The notes under the pieces: generated by a model
The model's input: the letters and a program-made list of their open reading frames with translations, nothing else
Told to the model about the DNA's origin: nothing
Databases searched by the model: none
Part shown: positions 1 to 5,567 of the stretch, piece by piece
Numbering within the stretch: position 1 is the first letter of the stretch
Layout: the number at the start of each line of letters is the position of its first letter
Origin: CAZPWF01 sp964590725
GTDB lineage: Bacteria > Patescibacteriota > Saccharimonadia > Saccharimonadales > JACQNP01
Length of the DNA stretch: 9,846 nt
Direction: 5' to 3'
Assembly: GCA_964590725.1 (NCBI GenBank)
Contig: CAZPWF010000028.1
Span: 1 to 9,846 of the forward strand
Made by a program: the position numbers and the translations under genes

Positions 1-53
1 GCCTTTTTTGTTACTATTCGCACACAATTAGCACCATAAAACTGTAATTCCAT
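1..53 (-). CDS. MBL-fold metallo-hydrolase, N-terminal fragment cut by window edge
   Basis: Only the first 17 codons lie in the window; they read MELQFYGANCVRIVTKK. This resembles the first beta strands of small MBL-fold (UPF0173-like) hydrolases, which open with an 'I-Y-G-(A/H)-(N/S)-C' type segment; the His-rich metal site would lie beyond the edge. The ATG is well supported: AAGGAG sits at 60-65, six bases upstream, inside the end of the preceding gene, whose stop is only 3 nt away. The two genes are therefore probably co-transcribed and translationally coupled. The family assignment rests on a short segment and is an inference. Confidence 0.55.
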   Translation of the reverse strand, partial: MELQFYGANCVRIVTKK

Positions 54-56
54 ACT

Positions 57-695
57 TTACTCCTTCTCTGTTTTCTTTTTGGAATCTTTTTTGGGTTCTG
101 GCTTTGGTTTTGGTGTTAACAAATAATGTTTGTCCAGCAAGATCTGCATCTTTGAACCCAAAACAAGCGCAATAAATCTATCATTAATCTGGTTTCGATA
201 ATTGTACTCATCGATTGTCATAACTGCATAACGAAGCTCTTTGCCCTCTTGTTTCTCCAGTTCGGCAACGTATTTAGAAACCTTAGTAGGGTTAACGTCA
301 CCAACGAGCACAAAATCTACCCCAGCTTTTTCATCTCGAGTAAACTGACCAGTAAAAATTGCCAATTCCACATTACCCAAAGACAAAAGATCAGAGGTTG
401 CATCGGTTGTTTCAGTTTCGGTTGCAATTGTAGTCATCTGAGCACCACCAAATATTGCCGCAAGCGGAGCGTAATATTCATAATTCTGGTCTACTTCGTA
501 ATATAGCTTATTGTTATTATTATCAGAAGAAATAATACCAATGCTTAGTAAGTTTGCTAGCTCACGACGAACCGAGTTAATTTGCTCGTCAATCTTCCGA
601 GTAATTTCACGTACATAGAATGGACGGTTAGGATTACTGTAGAACAACTTTAATAGTTTTACCCGAGTCTTTGACCCAAACAATTGCTCAATCAT
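57..695 (-). CDS. Winged-helix transcriptional regulator with nucleotidyltransferase-like C-terminal domain
   Basis: 212 aa. Residues 1 to about 70 form a winged helix-turn-helix: helix 1 FGSKTRVKLLKLFYSNP, the recognition region FYVREITRKIDEQINSVRRELANL, then a short wing before KLYYEV. From about residue 95 to 185 the pattern of an NTase-fold domain appears (IFTGQF, then VDFVLVGDV), but the usual GS motif is degenerate, so catalysis is doubtful. The C-terminal tail is a Lys/Glu/Pro-rich low-complexity stretch. It follows miaA by 31 nt and precedes the MBL-fold gene by 3 nt. There is no Shine-Dalgarno sequence; instead TGT-TACAAT (702-710) ends 6 nt before the ATG, suggesting an internal, leaderless promoter. 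It probably binds DNA, possibly as an autoregulator; its targets are unknown. Confidence 0.72.
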   Translation of the reverse strand: MIEQLFGSKTRVKLLKLFYSNPNRPFYVREITRKIDEQINSVRRELANLLSIGIISSDNNNNKLYYEVDQNYEYYAPLAAIFGGAQMTTIATETETTDATSDLLSLGNVELAIFTGQFTRDEKAGVDFVLVGDVNPTKVSKYVAELEKQEGKELRYAVMTIDEYNYRNQINDRFIALVLGSKMQILLDKHYLLTPKPKPEPKKDSKKKTEKE

Positions 696-701
696 GTCTT
701 A

Positions 702-710
702 ATTGTAACA
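702..710 (-). promoter_or_regulatory. Extended -10 promoter element directly before the wHTH gene
   Basis: The minus strand reads TGTTACAAT, a TGn plus 5/6 match to TATAAT, six bases before the ATG at 695. No -35 box is evident at 16-18 bp. With normal -10 to +1 spacing the transcript would begin at or next to the start codon. The identical 9-mer sits in the same position before tgt. Confidence 0.45.
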
Positions 711-726
711 GATGGATGCTGCATTA

Positions 727-1614
727 CTACTGTTTTTTGTTCAAGAATGTTGTAACAAGCGCAACAGCATCTTCACTGTTATTTAGCCAATGAATACTTT
801 TGTTGCGTTTGAACCAAGTTCTTTGACGTCGAGCGAGCAAATAATCGTTCCTAACAAACTGGGCCTTGGCTTCGTCTAGTGATATTTTGTTTTCAGTGTA
901 TTCTCGGAACGCCTTGTATCCAGTACTAAGTAATCCTGGGGCATCCCAGCCATATTTGGTTGAAACGCTTTTTACTTCTTCGACAAAACCATCCTCAATC
1001 ATTTGCTCAACCCTTTTTGCGATTCGCTCTTTTATGATTGCATGTTGTGCTTCAATACCAATAACAAGTGTATTCGAGCGAATCTTGCTTTTGTTTTTTG
1101 GCGCTCCATTCGTTTCAATAACTCGAGCTAAATGGCGTGGGTTATTTTTATTCTCTGGCATTGGTAACTGTTTTTCTATAATCTCATTTTGTAGCTGCTG
1201 TACAGATAGTTTGTCTAGCCTGGCTCGCTCTTCCATATCTGCCGGCGGCAAAAATTGATAATCAAAAAGTACCGAGTCAATATATAGACCAGTGCCGCCC
1301 ACCATAATAGGTAATTTGCCCCTGGAAGAAACTTCGTCTATTGCTGCTTGGGCTAATTGTTTAAATTTTGCTGCGCTGAATTGCTGATTTGGCTCAACAA
1401 CATCCAGGACATGATGCCTGATTTCGGCCTGTTCTTTAACACTGGGCTTTGCCGTACCAACATCAAGATGTTTATATACAGTTCGAGAATCAGCACATAT
1501 TATCTCGCCATCGAATTTCTGTGCGATATCAATAGCAAGAGCAGTCTTACCGCTTGCCGTCGGACCAACTATTACAACCAAACTACAGTTCGGCTTCAGG
1601 GAAGTATTGGCCAT
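727..1614 (-). CDS. miaA: tRNA dimethylallyltransferase (tRNA A37 isopentenylation)
   Basis: 295 aa, near the usual family length of about 300. MiaA transfers the dimethylallyl group of DMAPP to N6 of A37 in tRNAs reading UNN codons. Visible motifs, in order: P-loop GPTASGKT (17-24); the substrate segment DSRTVYKHLDVGTAKP; HHVLDVVEPNQQFSAAKF; GGTGLYIDSVLF (DMAPP/tRNA binding); the GYKAFREY helix; and the C-terminal NDYLLARRQRTWFKRN, the basic tRNA-binding helix. The start ATG overlaps the end of the upstream gene by 32 nt in another frame. No clear SD is seen, so translation may be coupled to that gene. An alternative TTG at codon 12 lies just past the upstream stop but has no better SD. The family call is firm. 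Confidence 0.96.
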   Translation of the reverse strand: MANTSLKPNCSLVVIVGPTASGKTALAIDIAQKFDGEIICADSRTVYKHLDVGTAKPSVKEQAEIRHHVLDVVEPNQQFSAAKFKQLAQAAIDEVSSRGKLPIMVGGTGLYIDSVLFDYQFLPPADMEERARLDKLSVQQLQNEIIEKQLPMPENKNNPRHLARVIETNGAPKNKSKIRSNTLVIGIEAQHAIIKERIAKRVEQMIEDGFVEEVKSVSTKYGWDAPGLLSTGYKAFREYTENKISLDEAKAQFVRNDYLLARRQRTWFKRNKSIHWLNNSEDAVALVTTFLNKKQ

Positions 1615-1915
1615 AGATTTGTTTTAGAGTTATTGCTTGCTGCTGAGAGATTTCGTAGATTGTTCTCAACTTAGATTCGTTTCGATTACGCTCATAGTCA
1701 CTAAATTCCAAACTCATTACTACGCTTTCAACCCCATTCTTATCACTCCAAGAACTGATTGCTTGGGACATTACAGCTGGAAAGAGATATACCCCTAAGG
1801 TATTTTCCATTCTAAGAACAGCCATGCTGTCATGAATAAAACGTTCGTTCTTTTTAATCGCTATTTCCATTTCGTGACGTGGTAATTCAATTTGAGTAGG
1901 GTCTTGTTCAGACAT
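1583..1915 (-). CDS. Small unknown protein upstream of miaA
   Basis: 110 aa; I do not recognise the family. It is acidic to neutral and probably mostly helical. It has no signal peptide or membrane segment, no cysteine, and no clear catalytic motif. The middle (LGVYLFPAVMSQAISSW) is the most hydrophobic part and the C-terminal third (ESKLRTIYEISQQQAITLKQIY) looks like a long helix. It is a real gene: GGAGGAA (1923-1929) sits 7 nt before the ATG, and it lies in the operon between the ATL gene and miaA. Its 3' end overlaps miaA by 32 nt, implying joint translation. Function unknown; a cytoplasmic role linked to tRNA modification is only a guess from position. Confidence 0.8.
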   Translation of the reverse strand: MSEQDPTQIELPRHEMEIAIKKNERFIHDSMAVLRMENTLGVYLFPAVMSQAISSWSDKNGVESVVMSLEFSDYERNRNESKLRTIYEISQQQAITLKQIYGQYFPEAEL

Positions 1916-1954
1916 TGTTTAGTTCCTCCATATAGTTTTTCGCAATTATACACT

Positions 1955-2275
1955 TCACTTATTCAACAACCATAAGTATTTAGACATGTCTAACTTGTCA
2001 TTTATAAAGACAATCCCTTCGTTCTCGAGCGCAGCTTTATGGCCAGGTATGCCTCCTGGAAAACCCTCAGCCAGCGAACCGTCCTTTTTTACTACTCTTT
2101 GCCACGGTAGATCCGGGTCACCATAGTGCGCTATTCCGCCAACAATTCGGGCTGCCCTAGGGCTGCCACATATAGCAGCGATCTGACCATAAGTCATCAC
2201 TCTTCCCATGGGAATCTGAGCAACTAATTCATAAACACGCTCTTTAAATCCAGACTCCAGATTATTTTTTACCAT
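1955..2275 (-). CDS. Alkyltransferase-like protein (ATL), MGMT-fold without catalytic Cys
   Basis: 106 aa, the length of single-domain ATL proteins. The family shares the DNA-binding domain of O6-alkylguanine-DNA alkyltransferase but cannot remove the alkyl group; it binds O6-alkylguanine and is known to recruit nucleotide excision repair. The active-site PCHRV is replaced by PWQRV with Trp58, as in E. coli and S. pombe ATLs. Tyr29 and Arg43 line up with Tyr25 and the Arg39 'finger' of S. pombe Atl1, in the helix-turn-helix VMTYGQIAAICGSPRAARIVG. The C-terminal KYLWLL resembles the Atl1 tail. The start overlaps the upstream nucleotidase gene by 14 nt; AGGTAGGT about 11 nt upstream is a weak SD. 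TGA is the stop. Confidence 0.9.
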   Translation of the reverse strand: MVKNNLESGFKERVYELVAQIPMGRVMTYGQIAAICGSPRAARIVGGIAHYGDPDLPWQRVVKKDGSLAEGFPGGIPGHKAALENEGIVFINDKLDMSKYLWLLNK

Positions 2276-2864
2276 TAAAATAATTACCTACCTGTTCCCA
2301 GTTCAAAACCCTAGTAACCCCATCAGGGAGATTAGGTGTACGATTCCAAGTATAATCTCCAAACAAAATAGCTTCTATGCCTGCTTCTGCTACCGCAACA
2401 CAATGCTTCAGTTGGTCATCAATCAAAAAGTCCGCACCAACTTCTGCGCATATATCTGCCTTTGTAGCGTGATACGAGCCATGATCTAGCGCGTCGAAAA
2501 TGCCCGAATAATGTACCTCTTTAAATATATCGCCAAAATATTTGGCGATCCAAATAGCTGTGTGAGCCATAAGACTTTTTCGACGCGAAGTCACAATAAC
2601 TAAATCAAATTTTTCACTCAGATTTTTTAAAACAGGTACAGCATCTTCGAAATGAGGATAATCAGCAACCACGCCTAATCCGGCGTATTCCTCCATTCGT
2701 CTAACAACCTCCTCGTTCGAAACACCCCACATGGTTCGAAAATCTTCCTGAAAATCTTCTATGGTGAGTTTAGTACCCCACTGTTTGTTACTAAACTCGA
2801 CAAAACTTTTACCATTTACAGCCAATACATCATCGATATCAACCGCTATAACTTTTTTGGCCAT
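2262..2864 (-). CDS. HAD-family 5'(3')-deoxyribonucleotidase-like phosphatase
   Basis: 200 aa with all four HAD motifs: I, VDIDDVLA with nucleophile Asp9 and acid/base Asp11; II, VTSR (Thr92-Ser93); III, Lys135 in HATKADIC; IV, FLIDDQ (Asp149-Asp150) for Mg2+. Size, motif spacing and the helical cap between motifs I and II resemble the cytosolic 5'(3')-deoxyribonucleotidase (NT5C) group, which dephosphorylates deoxynucleoside monophosphates. Substrate choice cannot be read from the sequence; other small-phosphoester HADs are possible. The ATG shares one base with the thrS stop (TAATG), so translation is probably coupled; AAGAAG just upstream is a weak SD. Its neighbour on the other side is a DNA-repair protein, which fits a nucleotide-pool or damage theme by inference. 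Confidence 0.82.
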   Translation of the reverse strand: MAKKVIAVDIDDVLAVNGKSFVEFSNKQWGTKLTIEDFQEDFRTMWGVSNEEVVRRMEEYAGLGVVADYPHFEDAVPVLKNLSEKFDLVIVTSRRKSLMAHTAIWIAKYFGDIFKEVHYSGIFDALDHGSYHATKADICAEVGADFLIDDQLKHCVAVAEAGIEAILFGDYTWNRTPNLPDGVTRVLNWEQVGNYFNGKK

Positions 2865-4723
2865 TACTTCTTGGCTTTCAATCCATAAAGTGAAGTTTTA
2901 TTTGTACGAGCCTTGGCCTCGTGTGAAACTGTCTTTAGAAACGCCTCGATCTCTACTGGCTCATCCTTTTCTTGGACCACAATGTCTTTGCGAATTCTCG
3001 GTATTACCTTTCCTGTTTCGATTTCTTTTTCACCAATTACCACTGTATATGGAACTTTCAACATTTCAGCTGCCCTAATTTTCTTGCCAACAGATTCATT
3101 ACTATTATCTGTCTCAATACGCAACCCGAGCTCATTAGCCCTTTCAACAATGTTGTTGGCGCACGCCACTGTTTCTTTCTCTTGATTAACAGTAATCAAT
3201 CTAATTTGTTCTGGAGCTACCCATACAGGGAATCTACCGGCAGTGTGTTCTATATATACACTTAAGAAACGTTCGAGCGATCCAAGTAACGCACAGTGAA
3301 CCATAACCGGCTGCTGTTTTGTGCCGTCTTCGGCGGTATATTCTAGATCAAATCTATCCGGTTGAGCATAGTCTAGCTGCACTGTGGCCAATTGAGTTTT
3401 TCGCCCAAGTGCATCTGTTGCCATAAAGTCCATTTTTGGCCCATAAATTGCCGCTTCGCCCATTCCAATCTCATAATCTAGTTGGAATTTTTTAGCTAAC
3501 CCTTCTATTGCACTTTCTGCCTGATCCCACACCTTTGGGTCACCCAAATACGAATCACTGTCATCTCTAAAGGAAAGCCGAAGCGACAAATCTAGTTCTA
3601 ACATTCCATACATAACCTGAGCGTCTTCTAATAACTCTGCAAAAATCTGTTCAATCTGATCGGGTCGACAAAAAACATGCGAATCGTCTTGCGTGATTGC
3701 ACGCACTCGGTTCAGCCCACCCATTTCTCCGCTTTTCTCGTCCCTATAAACAGTTGTTGTTTCCAAATATTTGATAGGCAGATCCCTGTAACTGCGTGGT
3801 TTTGCAGCATATATCTGGGTATGGTGAGGGCAATTCACTGGCTTAAGTGCAAGTTCGTCACCCGATTCTGAAGAAGTAAATCGAAGAAGTTCTGGAAATT
3901 TTTCGAAGTGACCAGATGTCTTATACGTATCAATCTTGGCAATATGTGGGATCCAAACCTTTTGATAGCCTCTTTTAATTCTGAACTCCTGGGCAAACAT
4001 ATTTAACTCTTCGCGCAGAACCGTTCCTCTTGGTGTAAACAACGGCAACCCCGACCCAACAACTGAAGAAAAAGTAAACAAATCTAGCTCTTTACCAAGT
4101 TTTCTGTGGTCACGAAGTTTTGCTTCTTTGAGCATCTCTAGGTGCTTATCTAGTTCTTCTCTTGTTTCGAAAGCCACACCATAGAGGCGTTGCATCTGCG
4201 GATTCGTTTCATTGCCCCTCCAGTATGCGCCAGCTACGCGCATAAGCTTAAACGGGCCGACTTTGCTGGTTTTTTCGACATGTGGACCCCTGCACAGATC
4301 AGTAAAGTCGCCATTCTGATAGAACGACACTTCTTCTACTTTGCTATCGCCCTCTGTAATGGTACCTAACTCATCAGCATCTAGATCTTTGGCCACGGTT
4401 GTGCCAGCCCTCTTCAAGTCATTTAGCAGTTCTTCTTTATATGGCTGGTTGCTATCTTTCGCCCAGCTTATAGCAGAGTCTACTGGCTTGGTTGAGCGCT
4501 CAAACTTTTGGCCAAGTTTAATAATTCGCTTCATTTCTTTTTCGATCTTCGGGAAATCGTCTTCGGATATCTTGGTCTCGCCAAGGTCTATGTCGTAATA
4601 AAAGCCGTTTTCAACGACCGGACCGACACCAAACTTTGCTTCTGGCCACAAGTGCTGTACCGCCGTTGCGGTTATGTGAGCTAAACTGTGTCGCATTGCA
4701 TGTAATTGATCTTGATCACTCAT
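2864..4723 (-). CDS. thrS: Threonyl-tRNA synthetase lacking the TGS domain
   Basis: 619 aa from the ATG at 4723, chosen because AAGGAG (4729-4734) lies 5 nt upstream; an in-frame ATG at 4780 would sit inside the leader hairpin and is rejected. It charges tRNA-Thr. The N-terminal TGS domain is absent; the protein opens directly with the editing domain, with H12xxxH16 and later DLCRGPHV (C144, H148). The class II core follows: motif 2 around TVYRDEKSGE (R327), Zn ligands C298 (NCPHH), H349 (DDSHVF) and H476, and motif 3 LGSLERF (R485). From about residue 507 comes the anticodon-binding domain. Position 477, usually Arg after the zinc His (HRA), is Cys here (HCA). It is first in the operon, behind a putative T-box leader. 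Confidence 0.97.
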   Translation of the reverse strand: MSDQDQLHAMRHSLAHITATAVQHLWPEAKFGVGPVVENGFYYDIDLGETKISEDDFPKIEKEMKRIIKLGQKFERSTKPVDSAISWAKDSNQPYKEELLNDLKRAGTTVAKDLDADELGTITEGDSKVEEVSFYQNGDFTDLCRGPHVEKTSKVGPFKLMRVAGAYWRGNETNPQMQRLYGVAFETREELDKHLEMLKEAKLRDHRKLGKELDLFTFSSVVGSGLPLFTPRGTVLREELNMFAQEFRIKRGYQKVWIPHIAKIDTYKTSGHFEKFPELLRFTSSESGDELALKPVNCPHHTQIYAAKPRSYRDLPIKYLETTTVYRDEKSGEMGGLNRVRAITQDDSHVFCRPDQIEQIFAELLEDAQVMYGMLELDLSLRLSFRDDSDSYLGDPKVWDQAESAIEGLAKKFQLDYEIGMGEAAIYGPKMDFMATDALGRKTQLATVQLDYAQPDRFDLEYTAEDGTKQQPVMVHCALLGSLERFLSVYIEHTAGRFPVWVAPEQIRLITVNQEKETVACANNIVERANELGLRIETDNSNESVGKKIRAAEMLKVPYTVVIGEKEIETGKVIPRIRKDIVVQEKDEPVEIEAFLKTVSHEAKARTNKTSLYGLKAKK

Positions 4724-4744
4724 TATTACTCCTTGGTTTAAATT

Positions 4745-4800
4745 AAAAACGCATGATTTGAAAGTACGATTAATTATCAATACTGTCTTTCATGCGTCTC
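4745..4800 (-). terminator. Intrinsic terminator in thrS leader (attenuator)
   Basis: Arms GAGACGCATGA (4790-4800) and TCATGCGTTTT (4746-4756) pair over 11 bp, including two G-U pairs, and run straight into a T-tract (TTTTT, 4745-4749). The large loop has a second pairing option, GAAAG with CTTTC. The hairpin ends about 20 nt before the thrS start codon. Its 5' base (GAGA) overlaps the 3' strand of the proposed T-box antiterminator, so the two folds exclude each other in part, as expected for attenuation. Confidence 0.72.
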
Positions 4801-4930
4801 GGGCCTCAGCTGTGCATGTCGCACAATCCTTCGGCGGTTCCACCGGACTTTTACTTGTGAAGCACACGTTATCGTACGTTGCAGCTGCCCACGAAGCTCG
4901 GTAGTTAGTGAATCTACTTCTTAGCTTAAA
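4745..4930 (-). promoter_or_regulatory. Putative T-box riboswitch (tRNA-Thr sensing) leader of thrS
   Basis: The minus strand upstream of thrS carries GGTGGAACCGC (4834-4844), matching the T-box core (UGGNACC followed by GC). It can form an antiterminator: CGG, the bulge UGGAACC, then GCC, closed by the uninterrupted strand GGCCCG (4800-4805); a small hairpin TGTGC-gacat-GCACA lies between. UGGA would pair with a U73-CCA tRNA end. Upstream are two short hairpins, AAGCT...AGCTT (near the 5' end) and GTG/GCA/ACGT pairing with ACGT/TGC/CAC. Thr codons ACC (4900-4902) and ACU (4907-4909) lie in the first, as specifier candidates. Downstream is a terminator whose base overlaps the antiterminator strand. 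Stem I is much shorter than the classical form. Function is inferred; a covariance search was not possible. Confidence 0.68.
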
Positions 4931-4933
4931 TTT

Positions 4934-4942
4934 AGTATACCA
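4934..4942 (-). promoter_or_regulatory. Promoter (-10) of the thrS leader
   Basis: TATACT (4934-4939) matches TATAAT at 5 of 6 positions and is preceded by TGG, an extended -10. The -35 region is poor. Transcription would start around 4926-4928, just 5' of the first leader hairpin, which gives a leader of about 200 nt. Confidence 0.5.
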
Positions 4943-4966
4943 CACCCCTGTTTTGAAGTTTATTAC

Positions 4967-5012
4967 CAAAAGAAAAACGATTGAATGATCTCGCAAATAC
5001 ATTCAATCGTTT
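4967..5012 (-). terminator. Strong Rho-independent terminator, minus strand
   Basis: Arms 4975-4987 and 5000-5012 pair perfectly over 13 bp (AAACGATTGAATG with its complement) around a 12-nt loop. On the minus strand the stem leads into TTTTTCTTTT. On the plus strand only three T's follow, so it is directional. It separates an upstream minus-strand transcript from the thrS promoter at about 4936. Confidence 0.8.
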
Positions 5013-5057
5013 CAGGGTAAGGTGTTTGGTTAAACACCTCGCAAAACTTCACCGTAC
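4967..5057 (-). ncRNA. Predicted small RNA with own terminator, between tRNA-Val and thrS
   Basis: A short minus-strand unit. TATAGT (5063-5068) is a possible -10 with no convincing -35. About 7 nt on, a transcript of roughly 90 nt would begin. It contains an 8-bp hairpin, AGGTGTTT/AAACACCT with a 4-nt loop (5020-5039), flanked by GGT and ACC that could extend it, and ends in a strong terminator. A 32-codon ORF (5061 to 4963) overlaps, but its last codons are the terminator stem and T-tract and it has no convincing SD, so I favour a non-coding RNA. It shows none of the signatures of SRP RNA, 6S, tmRNA or RNase P. It could also be the 3' end of a longer transcript starting nearer the tRNA. Confidence 0.35.
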
Positions 5058-5073
5058 TCATGACTATACACCC

Positions 5074-5094
5074 GCTAGTACAATAATGCTAGTA
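5074..5094. repeat. Pair of GCTAGTA direct repeats, 14-bp spacing
   Basis: GCTAGTA occurs at 5074-5080 and again at 5088-5094, start to start 14 bp. The segment also contains AGTAC...GTACT as an inverted repeat. It lies just upstream of the possible -10 of the minus-strand small RNA, so it could be an operator, but no regulator can be named. Confidence 0.3.
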
Positions 5095-5212
5095 CTTTAT
5101 TATTGTTATATTTACATTATCCTCAGTTTCATTTTGTACACCATATTTGATATAGTTTTTATTTTTCTGTAGTTTTTGCTATTCTGTTATCTGTTACGTA
5201 AGACTAGTGATA

Positions 5213-5289
5213 GGGCGATTAGCTCATTTGGCTAGAGCGCCTCATTGACGTTGAGGAGGTGAGAGGTTCGAATCCTCTATCGCCCACCA
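5213..5289 (+). tRNA. tRNA-Val (anticodon GAC)
   Basis: 77 nt, folding without mismatch: acceptor GGGCGAT/ATCGCCC, D-stem GCTC/GAGC, anticodon stem CCTCA/TGAGG with loop TTGACGT (anticodon GAC at the third to fifth loop positions), a five-base variable loop AGGTG, T-stem AGAGG/CCTCT with loop TTCGAAT, discriminator A, and encoded CCA (5287-5289). It reads GUC and GUU codons. It stands alone, on the strand opposite to its flanking protein-coding operons, with a hairpin immediately after it. Confidence 0.96.
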
Positions 5290-5326
5290 TGAAAAGACCT
5301 GAGCAAATTTTGCTTGGGTCTTTTCA
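5290..5326 (+). terminator. Long hairpin terminator after tRNA-Val, possibly bidirectional
   Basis: TGAAAAGACCTGAGCAA pairs with TTGCTTGGGTCTTTTCA over 17 bp, with a 3-nt loop and a T-G and a G-T pair in the middle. It begins at the base after the tRNA CCA. The TCTTTTC near the end of the 3' arm can serve as the U-tract, and the near-symmetry means it could also stop minus-strand transcription coming from the tgt operon. Confidence 0.7.
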
Positions 5327-5364
5327 TGCTAAGGTATTAGAGCGTAATGACAATTGGAGGTAAT

Positions 5365-5463
5365 ATGGATCCGCAAATTAAACCTAAGGTAGAAGAAATA
5401 ATAAGATTATTAGATCAGCTCAAAAGAGAAACCGAGGAAACCAGAAGCTACATAGACAAATAA
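5365..5463 (+). CDS. Small unknown protein, 32 aa, helical and charged
   Basis: ATG at 5365 is preceded by TTGGAGG with four bases between, an excellent ribosome binding site. The product begins MDPQIKPKVEEIIRLLDQLK and ends ETRSYIDK. It is rich in Lys, Glu, Arg and Asp, with Ile/Leu/Val spaced every 3-4 residues (V9, I12, I13, L15, L16, L19), so it should form one amphipathic helix or short coiled coil. There is no membrane segment. It follows the tRNA-Val terminator by 38 nt, and no convincing promoter was found. I recognise no family. The good SD and complete ORF support a real gene; length alone cannot exclude chance. Confidence 0.5.
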   Translation: MDPQIKPKVEEIIRLLDQLKRETEETRSYIDK

Positions 5464-5567
5464 GATACAGTATCAAGTCATCGTAACCGCAATGATAATC
5501 GAGACGAATTACAAAGCCCACAGCGTAAATGAGACAAACTAACTAGGCTGCTCGAGGGAAGATAAAT

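Noticed and set aside
2864..4780. Longer ThrRS starting at the ATG at 4780
   Set aside because: The extra 19 residues are encoded by the terminator hairpin loop and T-tract; the ATG at 4723 has AAGGAG at ideal spacing.
4745..4930. Structured thrS leader as RNase P RNA, tmRNA or SRP RNA
   Set aside because: Short AAGTCCGG-like and AACCGCCGA-like matches recall RNase P RNA, but the length and the other core regions are missing; there is no tRNA-like end as in tmRNA and no SRP core.
4790..5002. 70-aa ORF on the minus strand
   Set aside because: It runs through the terminator T-tract, the thrS promoter and the T-box leader, has no SD, and its composition looks non-coding.
4963..5061. 32-aa ORF on the minus strand with three Thr codons, considered as a thrS leader peptide
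   Set aside because: Its end is the terminator stem and T-tract, it has no convincing SD, Thr codons are not clustered, and a separate promoter drives the thrS leader downstream.
4981..5172. 63-aa ORF on the plus strand ahead of tRNA-Val
   Set aside because: It overlaps the minus-strand terminator and hairpin, has no SD, and is poly-hydrophobic only because the region is AT-rich.
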